Assembly (NCBI GenBank): GCA_029582155.1
Contig: CM055897.1
Location: 90,088,836-90,152,835 of the forward strand
Direction: 5' to 3'
DNA from: Panopea generosa
Taxonomy: Eukaryota; Mollusca; Bivalvia; Adapedonta; Hiatellidae
Length of the DNA: 64,000 bases
Position 1 is the first letter of the stretch. Each line of letters begins with the position of its first letter. The notes under the pieces were generated by a model, which saw only the letters and a program-made list of their open reading frames with translations, ran no database searches and was not told the DNA's origin. Below are positions 1-13,114 of the stretch, piece after piece. The position numbers and the translations under genes were made by a program.

Positions 1-473
1 TTGATTATATATTGCAACGTATCAAACAATTCATATTTATCACATGTGTACTTAATTTTCTGTTCTGTTCATAAACTAACTAACAATAGAAGATGTGCAT
101 AGAAGCATTGGTGGACATTTAGGATTATGCAGTAGTTGTAATTGAAATGTAATTGAAAACGAATATCATGTTAATAGTTTGTTTTAATTATCGAACTTAA
201 CGGAAAGATGCTATTAACATTTTTTTGGTATTGGCTTCTATCCATGAATTTCAATATCTCATGAAATCAAATAAGTCGGGTTTGTTACAAAATTTAATCA
301 CATCTATTTATATTGCAAATGATATGAGACGTGTTGGTATATTGCAATATCTAATAATCATGTAAATATTTTTAAAAAATCGTATTTTGGTTTATTTCGC
401 TGTATTTGTTAAAGCACCGTTCAAAGGTTCGCTACTGTCATTTCAATGTTCGTAGCGATATATTAATATTTTT

Positions 474-506
<33 letters not shown>
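474..506. repeat. (TA)n microsatellite
   Basis: An uninterrupted TA dinucleotide run of about 32 bases, read directly from the sequence. Confidence 0.9.
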
Positions 507-509
<3 letters not shown>

Positions 510-526
510 TACCAATTCACTTCTTT

Positions 527-582
527 CAAAGTAAAAAAAATATAAAAGAACAGAAGTTCAAAAAACTATTTTTTTTACTTTG
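527..582. repeat. 16-bp perfect inverted repeat
   Basis: The arm at 527-542 (starting caaagt followed by eight A) is exactly complementary to 567-582, with 24 bases between them. It could form a hairpin. No gene or element is attached to it. Confidence 0.8.
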
Positions 583-2448
583 GCATTCAGTTTTGTTTGG
601 ACAACGCTCAATCAGTGGCAATTTTGGTTGGTAAGTATATTTTTGATAAGATGACAAATAGATCTCATTTTTACATGAACACGATGAAAACTATGGAGAC
701 TTTCATACATTACATGTTCTGGATCTTTATCATTACAAAACCAACAGAAATTCTCACTATATACCACAAAAAACAACTAAAATGACTTGTTGTATAAATC
801 ACTTTAAATGTAAAATTAACAACGAAAATTTGAAGTTTGTTCTAAATATATAGATAATATGGAGTTTGCTTTTCGGTCTTAAAACTGCAGACTTTTCACT
901 TGTTCATACTGTATCTCTATTATCAATAGTGTTAAGAAGATATTCCATTGACCATTTAATGTGTATAAGTTGTTCCTATGTGCTCCCCAAATATCATCAC
1001 AATATCTGCATCCAATTGTGATTGATAATCATCAGCCTTGAATTAGCGGATCAATCGACGGTGTACACGCATCTACACACTGAATATGTTGTGCAGTATG
1101 CAATAACAGTTTCATTTCTAAATTCCTTCATCTGTGTAATTGCTTCCCTTCAAACTTAAATAATAATAATATCTTCTAGCATTTTTATATATCATCATGT
1201 TTCAAATGACTACGTTGTATTCTGTAATGGATCTTTAAAAAAAATGATTGTTAGACTACAGTATTTATCTCTTAACTCTTGTTAAACATTTAGACATTTT
1301 AAGCAATTTTCATTTCAAAATATGATAAAATTCAGCAGAAGACACATCATAAAAAGTAGCAACTCCTACAGAAACCAAGCATTATATCACAGAAACTTGT
1401 AAACATTCAAACATTGGCTTAATAAATAACAACAAATCGAGACACGCAAGTGTTACATCCGCCAACTCTTAATGTAAATGATGACGTCAAGGTTTGCAGA
1501 CAACACCATTAACACCGATGTTGTTTTTGCTCTCGGCAGATCAATCAGCTAAGAAAATTCGACATTTTTACAGACTGCAGGACAACAATAAGCCCTCCTG
1601 CACTGGATTTCATTTAGCTGCATCACCTTTGTGAGGTTTCTCTCACCTCGAAGAAATGTTTTGTAAAATAATTCCAATATGTGATTCTCAATGAACGTAG
1701 AAATGAGATCTATATTGTACTAATGTTCATCTTTACAATAGCTCAGCCGATCTCACATTTCAATCATACAACAAGATCTTAAATGGAGACAGAAGCTGGC
1801 AAATAGGTTCATACTAGTAGTCTATTCTATGATGTTGCAATGACGATTTACATGATCAGAAATGTTGAAATAACGATTGAAGTCATGTGCGTTACCATAG
1901 TCAGACTAGGCCCGACTAATGGCATTCGACCACTGGACGGACTTTGCTCATTCTGCGTATCATTTGTGATATATGTTAAAAACGTATTCAAATAGTCACA
2001 TTCTGTTTTTCTACCTGAATAATACGAATGTTATATTTAAACCTAGATCTGTCTAACTTGATATTTGTCATAAATAATATTTATATAAGTTAAGACTCGC
2101 CAAATGTAGTTCAAACATTTTATTCCTTTAAGTCAATAAAACCCTTCAAAACAAAGTTTAACAACACTACTGCAGAACCCCCACAAAACAATAAGAGACA
2201 ATATATGGACACTAACTACAATGGAAGCATAAATACATGAATCGTCTACTTATTCCACATCTAAACTTAATCCTTGAACTGATTGAGACACACAGCTAAC
2301 TTAACAAGAAATCAATTTCTACAACACACTATTTCTGAACAGCTTGTCATCTGCAATGTTCGATTATGTTTAGTTTAATGGCTCATTCAAAGGTATGATA
2401 ATGCAGACGATGCAACGAAGATGCAATGAACGGAGAGCTGTTGAATAG

Positions 2449-2524
2449 CACACGCACGCACGCACACACGCATGCACACAGACACACACACACACATATA
2501 CAGCAACAACAAAACACACACACA
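2449..2524. repeat. (CA)n-type microsatellite, impure
   Basis: A CA/CG/CT-interspersed dinucleotide tract. The low-complexity open frames on both strands over it are by-products. Confidence 0.85.
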
Positions 2525-2802
2525 CAGAATACCACAAGAAACAATAAAAACACTTGATATGATGCTAACATTCCAAACATTTAAATCAAACATGTTCGGT
2601 TCGGCTAATTTGCTTAGGTTCCATTTGCATAGTCGTGGAGGGCATGGTTGTGACATGTCGGAGGATTGGCAGGTCTCGTGTTGATCTTCACACAGGCCAT
2701 GAAATGTGCCGTCGATGCTTCTCAATGCTGTACGTGAACACGGTCCACATTACTTGTTTAAGTTGTATGGAGTTGTGTAACAATAAATTTAAATTGAATA
2801 AG

Positions 2803-4025
2803 TTATGGTTTCACTGCACGGCTAGTTGAACGATGTGGTTTCACTGCACGGCTAATAGAACGATATGGTTTCACTGCACGGTTAGGAGAACGATATGGTT
2901 TCACTGCACGGTTCGTAAAAGGATATGGTTTCACTGCACGGTTAGTAGAAGGATATGGTGTCACTGCACGGCTAGTAGAACGATATGGTTTCACTGCACG
3001 GTTCGTAGAAGGATATAGTTTCACTGCACGGTTAGTAGAAGGATATGGTGTCACTGCACGGCTAGTAGAACGATAAGGTTTTACTGCACGGTGAGTAGAA
3101 GGATATGGTGTCACTGCACGGTTAGTAGAACGATATGGTTTTACTGCACGGTAAGTAGAAGGATATGGTGTTACTGCACGGTTGGTAGAATGATATAATT
3201 TACTGCATGGTTAGTAGAAGGATATGGTGTCACTGCACGATTAGTAGAACGATATGATTTCACTGCAACGTTAGTATAACGATATGGTTTCACTGCACGG
3301 TAAGTAGAACGATATGGTGTCACTGCACGGTTAGTAGAACGATATTGTATCACTGCACGGTAAGTAGATGGATATGGTATCACTGCACGGTTAGTAAGTA
3401 AAAGGATATGGTGTCACTGCACGGTTAGTAGAAGGATATGGTGTCACTGCACGGTTCGTAGAAAGACATGGTTTGACTGCACGGTTAGTAGAAGTATATT
3501 GTGTCACTGCACGGTTAGTAAAACGATATGATTTCACTGCACGGTTAGTAGAACGATATGGTTTTACTGCACGGTTTGTAGAAGGATATGGTGTCACTGT
3601 ACGGTTAGTAAAACGATATGATTTCACTGCACAGTTAGTAGAACGATATGTTTTACATCACGGTTAGTGGAAGGGTATGGTTTCACTGCATGGTTAGTAG
3701 AAGGATATGGTTTCATTGCACGGTTAGTGGAAGGATATGGTTTTATTGCACGGTTAGTAGAAGGATATGGTGTCACTGCATGGTTAGTATAACGATATGA
3801 TTTCACTGCACAGTTAGTAGAACGATATGGTTTTACTGCAGGGTTAGTAGAAGGATATGGTTTTATTGCACGGTTAGTAGAACAATATGGTTTTATTGCA
3901 CGGTTAGTAGAACGATATGGTTTTACTGCACGGTTAGTAGAACGATATGGTTTTACAGCACGGTTAGTAGAACGATATGGTTTTACTGCACGGTTACTAG
4001 AACGATATGGTTTTATTGCACGGTA
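2803..4025. repeat. 30-bp minisatellite, about 41 copies
   Basis: The unit is 30 bp, recognised by tttcactgcacggttagtag followed by aacgatatgg. Copies alternate at a few positions (gtt/gct/gta after cacg; aacga/aagga; tttc/gtgtc). Small indels near 3200, 3390 and 3650 break the register, which is why the minus-strand repeat ORFs (PYRSTNRAVK-type ten-residue units) stop and restart there. Because the unit is a multiple of three and lacks stops, long open frames are expected by chance. I see no evidence of translation. Confidence 0.95.
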
Positions 4026-4689
4026 ATCCACATGATGTGTTATGGTTTGTCAGAGGAATGTTTAGGTTGTGCTCAGATTCCTATTATGATGACGTCATAC
4101 CGTGTGATATACCTTAGTATTTCTTAACAGTTTGCCATCTTACAATTGCAAAGTAATAGTTCTGGTTGTATTACAATCACAGAAAAATGCATGCTGTCTA
4201 GCATCCACAAAATATACAGTTCACTGTAAATAACAATATCCCTATTTCATATATCTTCTAGATTAGAATTTAAAGTAACACTGACCAATGACGATGTTTA
4301 TGACTCATCATAACGGTCAGATAAATATAGCCCCTGTTTTAGAGGTGATTTAACATCGGTGCTACATTTTCAAACAAGATAAAATGACGGTATTAAAAAT
4401 ATATGTTTTGTTGGCTGGGAATCTCACAATTAAATGCTTTGCAAAATTTGCAGAAAGGCTAAACTATCAACAGTATTTATGATAGGCAATCCTGTGTAGA
4501 AATGCATTGGTGAAGCGCAAATGCAAATGTATTAATACATTTCAATCTTTTTTTTTTCACAAACCAAACTCTTTCTCAATTGATATGACGTGTACATTTG
4601 TGCATCCGAATGATCGTCATGTTTATTTTATCATTTTTTGTCATTTTCACTATTGTGGTTAAATTGTCAATCCCTGTGTGGTTTCAGGG
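4026..4689. other. non-coding, nothing recognised
   Basis: AT-rich sequence without a recognisable gene or repeat. Confidence 0.5.
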
Positions 4690-4980
4690 AGCCATATGAG
4701 TGATGGCAAGAATAAGACTACTGTGGCTCATGCATGTCGTAAGAAGCGACAATTTGAGTAATACGATAGAATTTGTTGAAACTCTGCAGTTCTGCAGGTG
4801 TCAAGGTTCTAGGTTCATTCTGCATATTTATTTGTTGATGTATTTTTTTGAATCTGTATGTTAATTTGTTATTTTTGTACATGTAGAGTGAACTTGGAAT
4901 CTTCCTTCCTGTTGGCGCCGAATAATCTATAACGTGTTGGTACGCCGTAAAACTCTTTTCATTCATTTGTACAATACTGC
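4690..4980 (+). mobile_element. diverged molluscan SINE-like element
   Basis: The left part contains catgcatgtcgtaagaagcg (about 4732-4751). The right part contains gttggtacgccgtaaaac followed by an ATTC-rich tail (about 4935-4975). A GTCGTAAGAGGCGAC-like head and a CGCCGTAAAAC-like tail ending in a short TCAT/ATTC repeat recur in a dispersed repeat I know from gastropod and bivalve genomes. The middle is too diverged to compare. An 82-residue minus-strand ORF (4718-4966) overlaps it and is probably accidental. Confidence 0.5.
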
Positions 4981-5995
4981 TAAATTTTGTTTACGAAAAT
5001 ATCAATCTGAACCTCTTCAACATATACATGTTCACAACTTGGGCCACAGTATTTTTGCATCTACACAAAAAAATCTATCAAAACCTGTATAATAACCGGG
5101 GATTAAATGTACTAGAGCAAGGTTGAATTTCAAAACAAGTTAGATCAAGCCTATACTCCATGCTCAGTGTTAGAAATGTTTATAATTATATCTGTATAAC
5201 ACGGTCACATTGAGATCTCTATCTCCATGTTGTGGGTGAATGTTTGGAAAACTGATATTCTTTACTTGGTAAACACATGTTAGTTTTGCAAAGAAAGTGG
5301 TTCATCTTCCTGATAGCAGACGTCTTAATTTATTATGAGCCTAGAAATAAATAACGCAACCGAGCACCCATTAAATGTCGATAAAATTTGTTCTTGCCGC
5401 TGCATGATGTCGATGATAACTCAAACATGACCTTTACAAGAGACGGTAATACGACGTTATTATACATTGTTTATGTGAAAGAAACATAATACATTAAAGG
5501 TTATGGCCGGCTAATTGGATAAGTTTTCTCATACGGTTAGCTTTTATAAGTCCAATAATTGATTTTCGTGATGTTTTTATCTATATAAATTGTTAACCAT
5601 AAGACTTCATTTCTTGATTAAAATATCGAACGTATTTCCTAATTTTGATATACCAGATGACAGAAATAAATGTATTTTCATTATCTGTAGTATTGAACAA
5701 CATATCAGTAATATATTTATAACGTATGTTACTGGATGTTTTGAATTTAGAGAAAGTGTAACTACAGCTACCAGTGATAGTACTAATATAAGTAATTTAT
5801 ATACATTTAAAATATTTAGGCGTGCACAGGTTCAAAGTTTCTTTAAATATATGCACTAGAACTTCGATGGCTAAAACCCGACGAGACTTTACGAAATTGT
5901 CCCAGTTAAGGGTTGTTCGAGCAAAATATTGTTCAACATCATACATACATGCATGTACGTGTATATACATCGAAATAGATATTTGGCATGGACCA
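4981..5995. other. non-coding, nothing recognised
   Basis: AT-rich sequence. Two short plus-strand ORFs (5590-5859 and the start of 5822-6112) show no domain, and the second runs into the array. Confidence 0.5.
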
Positions 5996-6516
5996 AATAA
6001 GTGGTTCGAGCTATATGTGGTGTTCCAGCCATCCGTGTTCGGCCTGGACAGGATAAGTGGTTCGAGCTATATGTGGTGTTCCAGCCATCCGTGTTCGGCC
6101 TGGACAGGATAAGTGGTTCGAGCTATATGTGGTGTTCCAGCCATCCGTGTTCGGCCTGGACAGGATAAGTGGTTCGAGCTATATGTGGTGTTCCAGCTAT
6201 CCGTGCTCGGCCTGGACCTGATAAGTGGTTCGAGCTATATGTGGTGTTCCAGCCATCCGTGTTCAGCCTGGCCTGGATAATTGGTTCGAGCTATATGTGG
6301 TGTTCCAGCCATCCGTGTTCGGCCTGGACTGGATAATTGGTTCGAGCTATATGTGATGTTCCAGCCATCCGTGTTCGGCCTGGACTGGATAATTGGTTCG
6401 AGCTATATGTGGTGTTCCAGCCATCCGTGTTCGGCCTGGACTGGATAAGTGGTTCGAGCTATATGTGGTGTTCCAGCCATCCGTGTTCGGTTTGGACAGG
6501 ATAAGTGGTTCGAGCT
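5996..6516. repeat. 56-bp minisatellite, about 9 copies
   Basis: The unit is 56 bp and contains ggttcgagctatatgtggtg, then ttccagccatccgtgttcgg, then cctgga. Copies differ by only a few substitutions (cagg/ctgg; aagt/aatt), so the array is fairly young. The first unit is preceded by gaccaaataagtgg, which is shared with a lone monomer at 29 kb. The last unit breaks off inside ggttcgagct, where a TAG microsatellite begins. Confidence 0.95.
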
Positions 6517-6591
<75 letters not shown>

Positions 6592-6634
6592 TGGTAGTGG
6601 TAGTAGAAGTAGTAGTAGTAGTAGTAGTAGAAGA

Positions 6635-6685
<51 letters not shown>

Positions 6686-6688
6686 AGT
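6517..6688. repeat. (TAG)n trinucleotide microsatellite
   Basis: About 57 TAG/GTA triplets with a few GTG and GAA interruptions, starting directly at the truncated end of the 56-bp array. The poly-V, poly-S, poly-L and poly-Y frames are artefacts of this run. Confidence 0.95.
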
Positions 6689-9600
6689 ATTTTCTCCTCC
6701 GCCATACCAATTATACTTCTTTCATTATTGCCATTATATTGTATTCGTATTTTAATTTAACCACACTTATATAAAACACTGCTAAGATTGACAGTTACCG
6801 TAGTTTCATCCGGAATTCAAAATGTATTAATTGTAAATGTTTTCGATTGTGTAGCGAGCTCACTTTTAAAATCATTAACCAACTATGGAAGTAAAACGTA
6901 TTAAATTTATTATATATCCCATCTTTACAAAACAGAGGCAACTCATATATACAGCATACACTTTCTGCAATAATTTCTTTCTATTTGAACGTCATGTTTA
7001 GAGTTAGTTCTGTGTTGCCATCTGACACTTGGAAATTCATTTGTCATGCAAATCAATCTCGTAACTACTCAGTAGTGCTTGACTGGCACAAGGCAGTTTA
7101 TTGGATCGGCTGAGATCAGCAGGGAATTGTAGAGATAGTCAGATCAAACTTTAACATACGACAATGGTATCAATATTAAAATACTCCAGGTCGTGTTATT
7201 AGATAAATGGCGAGCAAAATATGAAAACAACAAGATTGGATGGCATAGCTGATTTATACAGTTTATATGATTAGTTACCTAGTAAGGCAAGACTTTCTGA
7301 TATACAGTCAATGAATAACATACTTTATTCACACGAAGGTTAAAATACCGAAATGATGGAACTACTTTTCTTGATGTCTAAAAATAAAGTGAGCTGAAAT
7401 CTAAAATTTCTAAGCGTTTATAAAGGTAAAAAACTGGGATTCTGGCACTTCTAAGCCAATGAAATGCGTGCATTTCATATCCATATGTTTCCAGATTCTG
7501 GCTGATCTGGCAAATGTCCGCCATGTTACCAGACTTGATACACGAAAAGTTCATTTAACACAATAAAATCACAATTTCCATAGCATAAGTTAGCATGAAA
7601 AGGATGTCACAATGTCATAGTTCAGATGCAAATCATGTAAGTTATTATTAAAACTCGAAATAAAGCAGAAATGAAGATGCCAGAATTGAAGTGGACAGAT
7701 TTTCAAATCTTCCTACTCTGGCAACTTTCGAAGAGGGGAGTTCAAATATGATTTCCTATTTGAGAATATACAGCATTATTTGAAGGTAAGAGATCAATAT
7801 AATCATTCTTAGTCAATATGCACCATCATAAATTGTGTTTATATATATTGGGAAAGCTTTGCATTAGTCTGAAAATAGAGATCCAATAATTCTTGTTGAC
7901 AGTAATCTGGCAGTAGATTTTTTGGAAGGTCATTCAACGGTACTCTCATCTATCCTCAGATAAATATAAATAAACTTGTTTAGACTGATTATACTTATGT
8001 TAAAAATAATCTTTATATTTAAAACACTGTTTGACTTGCACATAGTATCAACTATACAGATATGATAACTGAATAGATATTTTTGTTTACCCCACCCAGT
8101 GCAAGATTTCATGTCAAATCAATATTTGGATTTATGTTGATATTTCAATCTACAGGCATAAGGTGAGTTCATATATAGTAAATATGGATGATTATGTATA
8201 TAATCATTGTTGTTCCATGTAGAAATAGTCTTATTAATGGCATGCTCATTTAATACAATGATTGTTTGCTGGTAAAAACAGACGTACAGTTGCAGTGTTC
8301 ACAAGTGAGTCTTATTTAGATAAATTGTCAGCATGGTCAGGATCTTATTCTGTTACAATATTAAAACACGAGTAAAATTTAAACGAAAAGTGTGAAAGAT
8401 GGATCGCGAGGGTTTTGACAAGAGCGGAAATGGAAGACAGGGTTCGTAATTCGTTGACGTGTTTTAGGCGACTGCGACGCGAGGTGTCGACTTTTCAATT
8501 CTTATCATAACGATGAAACGTTGGTGATTATTACTATCCGGGTACAAAGCCACATACCAAAGATAAACTGATAACATAGGAAGCTCTTTAGTTTCGAAAG
8601 GATCAAACAGCTGTCCAACAGACCAGACTTAGCCTTATGGATGTCGCCTTTTTTCTATCATTCTTACTTGTAAAGTCTCTAACTAGAAACGATCGCTTCT
8701 GGTGTACAAACATTCATGACAAGAACGATTTAGAACTCCTTGAAAACTATGCTCGGGTCGGTTGTTAATACTTTGACAAATATTTATTTTTGTTCCATAT
8801 CGTTTTCAAAGAACTTTTATACAATTGTGCCGTTAAATTCCATGAACGCACACCCGTGAATGATTATTAATAGTTTCGTACATATTTGTGGATTAAATTA
8901 ACTTTGTCAAAATTTGCGATAGACTATGATGTAAACACGTCATGAACAGCTTACGCTTTATACGTCATGAACCAATAGGTAATAAAACAGTTTTGCTGTT
9001 CCGTTTACTAATTTTAACTTACTGTTGCAATGTATCAATTTTCAAGAAATATACATTTTAAAACATTTAGTGTGACATCAAACGACATTATTATACACCT
9101 TGACAATATTTGCCCATAACACACATAAAATGAATTTAAAATATATGGACAAACTGCAAACAGAACGTGAATTTTGTTGTACTATATAATGCCAAAAATA
9201 TATAATCGCAGACGTAAAACATGTAACATGTACATAAAACCGACCATGCTAATGTTGTGACAGGACAATTTGAAGGCAAACGACAGTGAAATGGACACGA
9301 CATATTTACACATATAAAGAAATTGATCAGTGCCTATTTCAATTTCAGAGTCTGATCAAATACAGACGACAAATATACTAGAGCCAGACACTATTAATTC
9401 TCTATGACAAAGGTTGGTAATTTATTGCAACGGCTATAGAAACCGTATGTGATCAGAATTGTATACCATGAAGCTCATTTCACTTCAGGATTTAGTAATA
9501 GTTTAACGAAATAAAAACACTGGACAGTTATCCAAAGAAGGAAGTGGCATTGACAGGAAGAACAATAGTAGCGCAGATACAAACGATGTATAGTATTATA

Positions 9601-9726
9601 ACGTTACAAATACACAGAAGGAAATGGAGCAGAATTGTCGCCTGAGCAAGATAAAATCTGGTTTATGACTGCATGTAACCTCAATCTTTGCTTTATAGAC
9701 ACATCATAAAACGAGATGGTGCAAAT
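6689..9726. other. non-coding, nothing recognised
   Basis: Three kilobases with no open frame above about 60 residues, no recognisable element and no tandem repeat noticed. A small GC-richer patch lies near 8400-8490 without a supportable exon. Confidence 0.5.
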
Positions 9727-10290
9727 AAAAGTAACACCGCCAAACCAAGTTCTTGCGGTCGCCTCACTACCGATTGTAAAAGTAACACCGCCAAACCAAG
9801 TTCTTGCGGTCTCCTCACTACCGATTGTAAAAGTAACACCGCCAAACCAAGTTCTTGCGGTCGCCTCACTACCGATTGTAAAAGTAACACCGCCAAACCA
9901 AGTTCTTGCGGTCGCCTCACTACCGATTGTAAAAGTAACACCGCCAAACCAAGTTCTTGCGGTCTCCTCACTACCGATTGTAAAAGTAACACCGCCAAAC
10001 CAAGTTCTTGCGGTCGCCTCACTACCGATTGTAAAAGTAACACCGCCAAACCAAGTTCTTGCGGTCGCCTCACTACCGATTGTAAAAGTAACACCGCCAA
10101 ACCAAGTTCTTGCGGTCGCCTCACTACCGATTGTAAAAGTAACACCGCCAAACCAAGTTCTTGCGGTCGCCTCACTACCGATTGTAAAAGTAACACCGCC
10201 AAACCAAGTTCTTGCGGTCGCCTCACTACCGATTGTAAAAGTAACACCGCCAAACCAAGTTCTTGCGGTCGCCTCACTAACGATTGTAAA
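9727..10290. repeat. 51-bp minisatellite, 11 near-identical copies
   Basis: The unit is 51 bp and contains gtaacaccgccaaaccaag, ttcttgcggt and cctcactaccgattgta. Copies are almost identical. The main variable site is g/t in cgcctc versus ctcctc, with t in copies 2 and 5, which implies duplication of a three-unit block. The last copy has one more change (aacgatt). Period 51 without stops leaves frames open on both strands (266 residues minus; 205 and 207 plus). A repeat open in so many frames at once is better read as a young VNTR than as a gene. Confidence 0.95.
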
Positions 10291-10534
10291 ACTATTAACA
10301 AATAAACATGACATGCCCTGCAGTATTACAAGATCATAGCCCAACAGCTGATCCAGGAATCGTTTATCAACATCATCATTACATATTGAAAATATGTCAA
10401 ACAATTCGTAACTTTAGTGTCTATAATACTGTGGAAACAATGGAATTCAGATAAACTGAGGTAATAATCATACAACACGACACACATATAAAACCTTTCA
10501 TATAAAACTCATATGAAACAACAAACATATAAGA

Positions 10535-11853
10535 AGTGAACATGGTATTCACATAACTATTAATTCACGTAATTACGAGTACATTTAATATAACACATGA
10601 TATTCACATAACTATTAATTCACGTAATTACGAGTACACATAATGTAACACATGATATTCACTGAAATATTTATTCACGTCAGTACGACTACACATAATA
10701 CAACATATGGTATTCACTGAACTATTAATTCTCGTCATTACGAGTACACATAATATAACACATGGTATTCACATAACTATTAATTCACGTCATTACGAGT
10801 ACATATAACATAACACATGAAAATCATATAAATATTAATTCACGTTATTACGAGTACACATAATATAACACATGATAGTCATATAAATATTAATTCACGT
10901 CATTACGAGTACACATGATACAACACATGATATTCACTGAACTATTAATTCACGTAATTACGAGTACACATAATACAACTTATTGTATTCACATAAGAAT
11001 TAGTTCACGTCATTACGAGTACACATAATATAACACATGATATTCAAAGAACTATTAATTCACGTCATTACGAGTACACATAATACAACACAATGTATTC
11101 ACATAAGTATAAGTTCACGTTACTACGAGTACACATAATATAACACATGATAGTCATATAGATATTAATTCACGTTATTACGAGTACACATAATACAAAA
11201 CATGATATTCACGTAAGTATTAGTTCACGTCATTACGAGTACACATAATATAACACATGATATTCACTGAACTATTAATTCACGTCATTACGAGTACACA
11301 TAATACAACACATGGTATTCACATAAGTATTAGTTCACGTCATTACGAGTACACATAACATAACACATGATAGTCATATTAATATTAATTCACGTTATTA
11401 CGAGTACACATAATATAACACATGGTATTCATTGAACTATTAATTCACGTCATTACGAGTACACATAATAAAACACATGATATTCACATAAATATTAGTT
11501 CACGTCATTACGAGTACACATTATATAACACATGATAGTCGCTGAAATATTCATTCACGCCATAACGAGTACACATAATATTTCACAAGATTCACTGAAA
11601 TATTAATTCACGTCAAAACGAGTACACATGATACAACACATGATATTCACATGATTATTAGTTCACGCCATTACGTGTATACTTAATATAACACATGATA
11701 GTCATATAACTATTAATTCACATAATTACGAGTACACATAATATAACACATGGTATTCACAGAAGTATTAGTTCAAGTTATTACGAGTACACATAATATA
11801 ACACATGATTTTCACTGAACTATTAATTCACGTTATTACGAGTACACATACCA
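10535..11853. repeat. 55-bp minisatellite, about 24 copies
   Basis: The unit is 55 bp and contains tattaattcacgt, attacgagtacacataat and acacatgatattc. Copies differ at several sites (attaa/attag; gtaatt/gtcatt/gttatt; tattc/tagtc), so it is older than the 51-bp array upstream. It is AT-rich and carries no long open frame. Confidence 0.93.
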
Positions 11854-12624
11854 TAATACAAAATAAAACGACTTGAACACTAAGATTTCAATTTACATGT
11901 AAAACAAATGTACTTATCCCTTCATATAAAAAATATAATTCATGTCAAAATCCCGCGTATATATCACCCCATTTGTTAAATACACCAAGTACTTATTAAG
12001 ACAAATCGTACAAATAACAAATGTATAATAATGTAACGTTATCATCAAAGTGAAGATTCCACAAAGAATATGTTCATTTTAGAAAACAACAACATGGCGA
12101 TTTACTTACTGTATATATTACAGTCGGTTTGATGACATCGCCGGCTTTATTAAAAATACCGCTCCAGTTCATTTGACAGTGAACGGTTACCAAACTATCT
12201 CAAAATTAATCAATTAAGTAAAGTGCTAGCCATACAATAACCTACAGAATATGAATGACAGCAGAACAATGCCTGTATGTCTGTGAACCTTGGCTCGGCA
12301 TTCGTAGATAATCCACTTTACCTTTACATAGCTTTGTCCTTTTAGTTGCATTTAATGATAGGTTGATACATATTTTATTGGAATTTTCAAGAAATTATAT
12401 CCTCCCCGCCCGACAAAAAAAAACAGCAACAGAAATTTGAAACTGGTCTGTTTTTTTAACTCTTCTATGTATTTGAAACGTCCTTTAAACTTAATATTTT
12501 GTATTTCAAATGGTTTAAACATAATTTTATACAATATTGGCTAGAAAGTTTTCTAAGTTCATTTTTTTCAGTTAATTACAAAATGTTTTACAACAATATA
12601 AAAAAATGCTCACGATAAAAACTG
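11854..12624. other. non-coding, nothing recognised
   Basis: AT-rich. The 60-residue minus-strand ORF at 12352-12534 has no recognisable feature. Confidence 0.5.
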
Positions 12625-13114
12625 TCTGTCTCGCTGCTTGCCTTGATTTGGAACACACTGTCTGGGTTTCGCTGCTGGCCATAAGTTGGAACACACAGTC
12701 TGGGTCTCGCTGCTCGCCATATGTTGGAACACACGGTCTGGGTCTCGCTGCTGGCCATGATTTGGAACACACGGTGTGGGTCTTACTGCTGGCCATGATT
12801 TGGAACACACCGTCTGGGTCTCGCTGCTGGTCATGATTTTGAACACACCGTCTGGTCTCGCTGCTGGCCATGATTTGGAACACACTGCCTGGTCTCGCTG
12901 CTGGCCATGATTTGGAACACACTGTCTGTGTCTCGCTGCTGGCCATGATTTGGAACACACTGTCTGTGTCTCGCTGCTGGCCATGATTTGGAACACACTG
13001 TCTGTGTCTCGCTGCTGGCCATGCTTTGGAACACACGGTCTGGGTCTCGCTGCTGGCCATGATTTGGAACACAATGCCTGGTCTCGCTGCTGGCCATGAT
13101 TTGGAACACACTGT
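12625..13114. repeat. 38-bp minisatellite, about 13 copies
   Basis: The unit is 38 bp and contains ctcgctgctggccatgattt, ggaacacac and a variable gtctgggt/gtctgtgt. It is GC-richer than its surroundings. Some units lack one or two bases (gtctggtctcg), which shifts the frame, so the overlapping minus-strand ORFs have no single continuous reading. Confidence 0.95.

Larger units (their letters stand above)
1..2448. other. AT-rich non-coding stretch
   Basis: No open frame in this stretch has a recognisable domain or splice pattern. The longest short ORF (597-785, plus) has no ATG at its start and looks random. The only structures noticed are the TA run and the small inverted repeat listed separately. 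Confidence 0.6.

Noticed and set aside
2803-4031. Repeat proteins with ten-residue PYRSTNRAVK-like units
   Set aside because: Product of a 30-bp minisatellite whose period is a multiple of three; indels break the frame repeatedly.
6393-6760. Poly-valine, poly-serine, poly-leucine and poly-tyrosine ORFs
   Set aside because: Six-frame reading of a TAG microsatellite.
8400-8500. A first exon or CpG-like promoter patch
   Set aside because: Slight GC rise only; the short ATG frame ends in a stop after about 15 codons and no good donor is seen.
9604-10404. A 266-residue repeat protein on the minus strand
   Set aside because: The 51-bp repeat is open in several frames on both strands at once, so no frame shows preference. 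There are no splice or promoter features.
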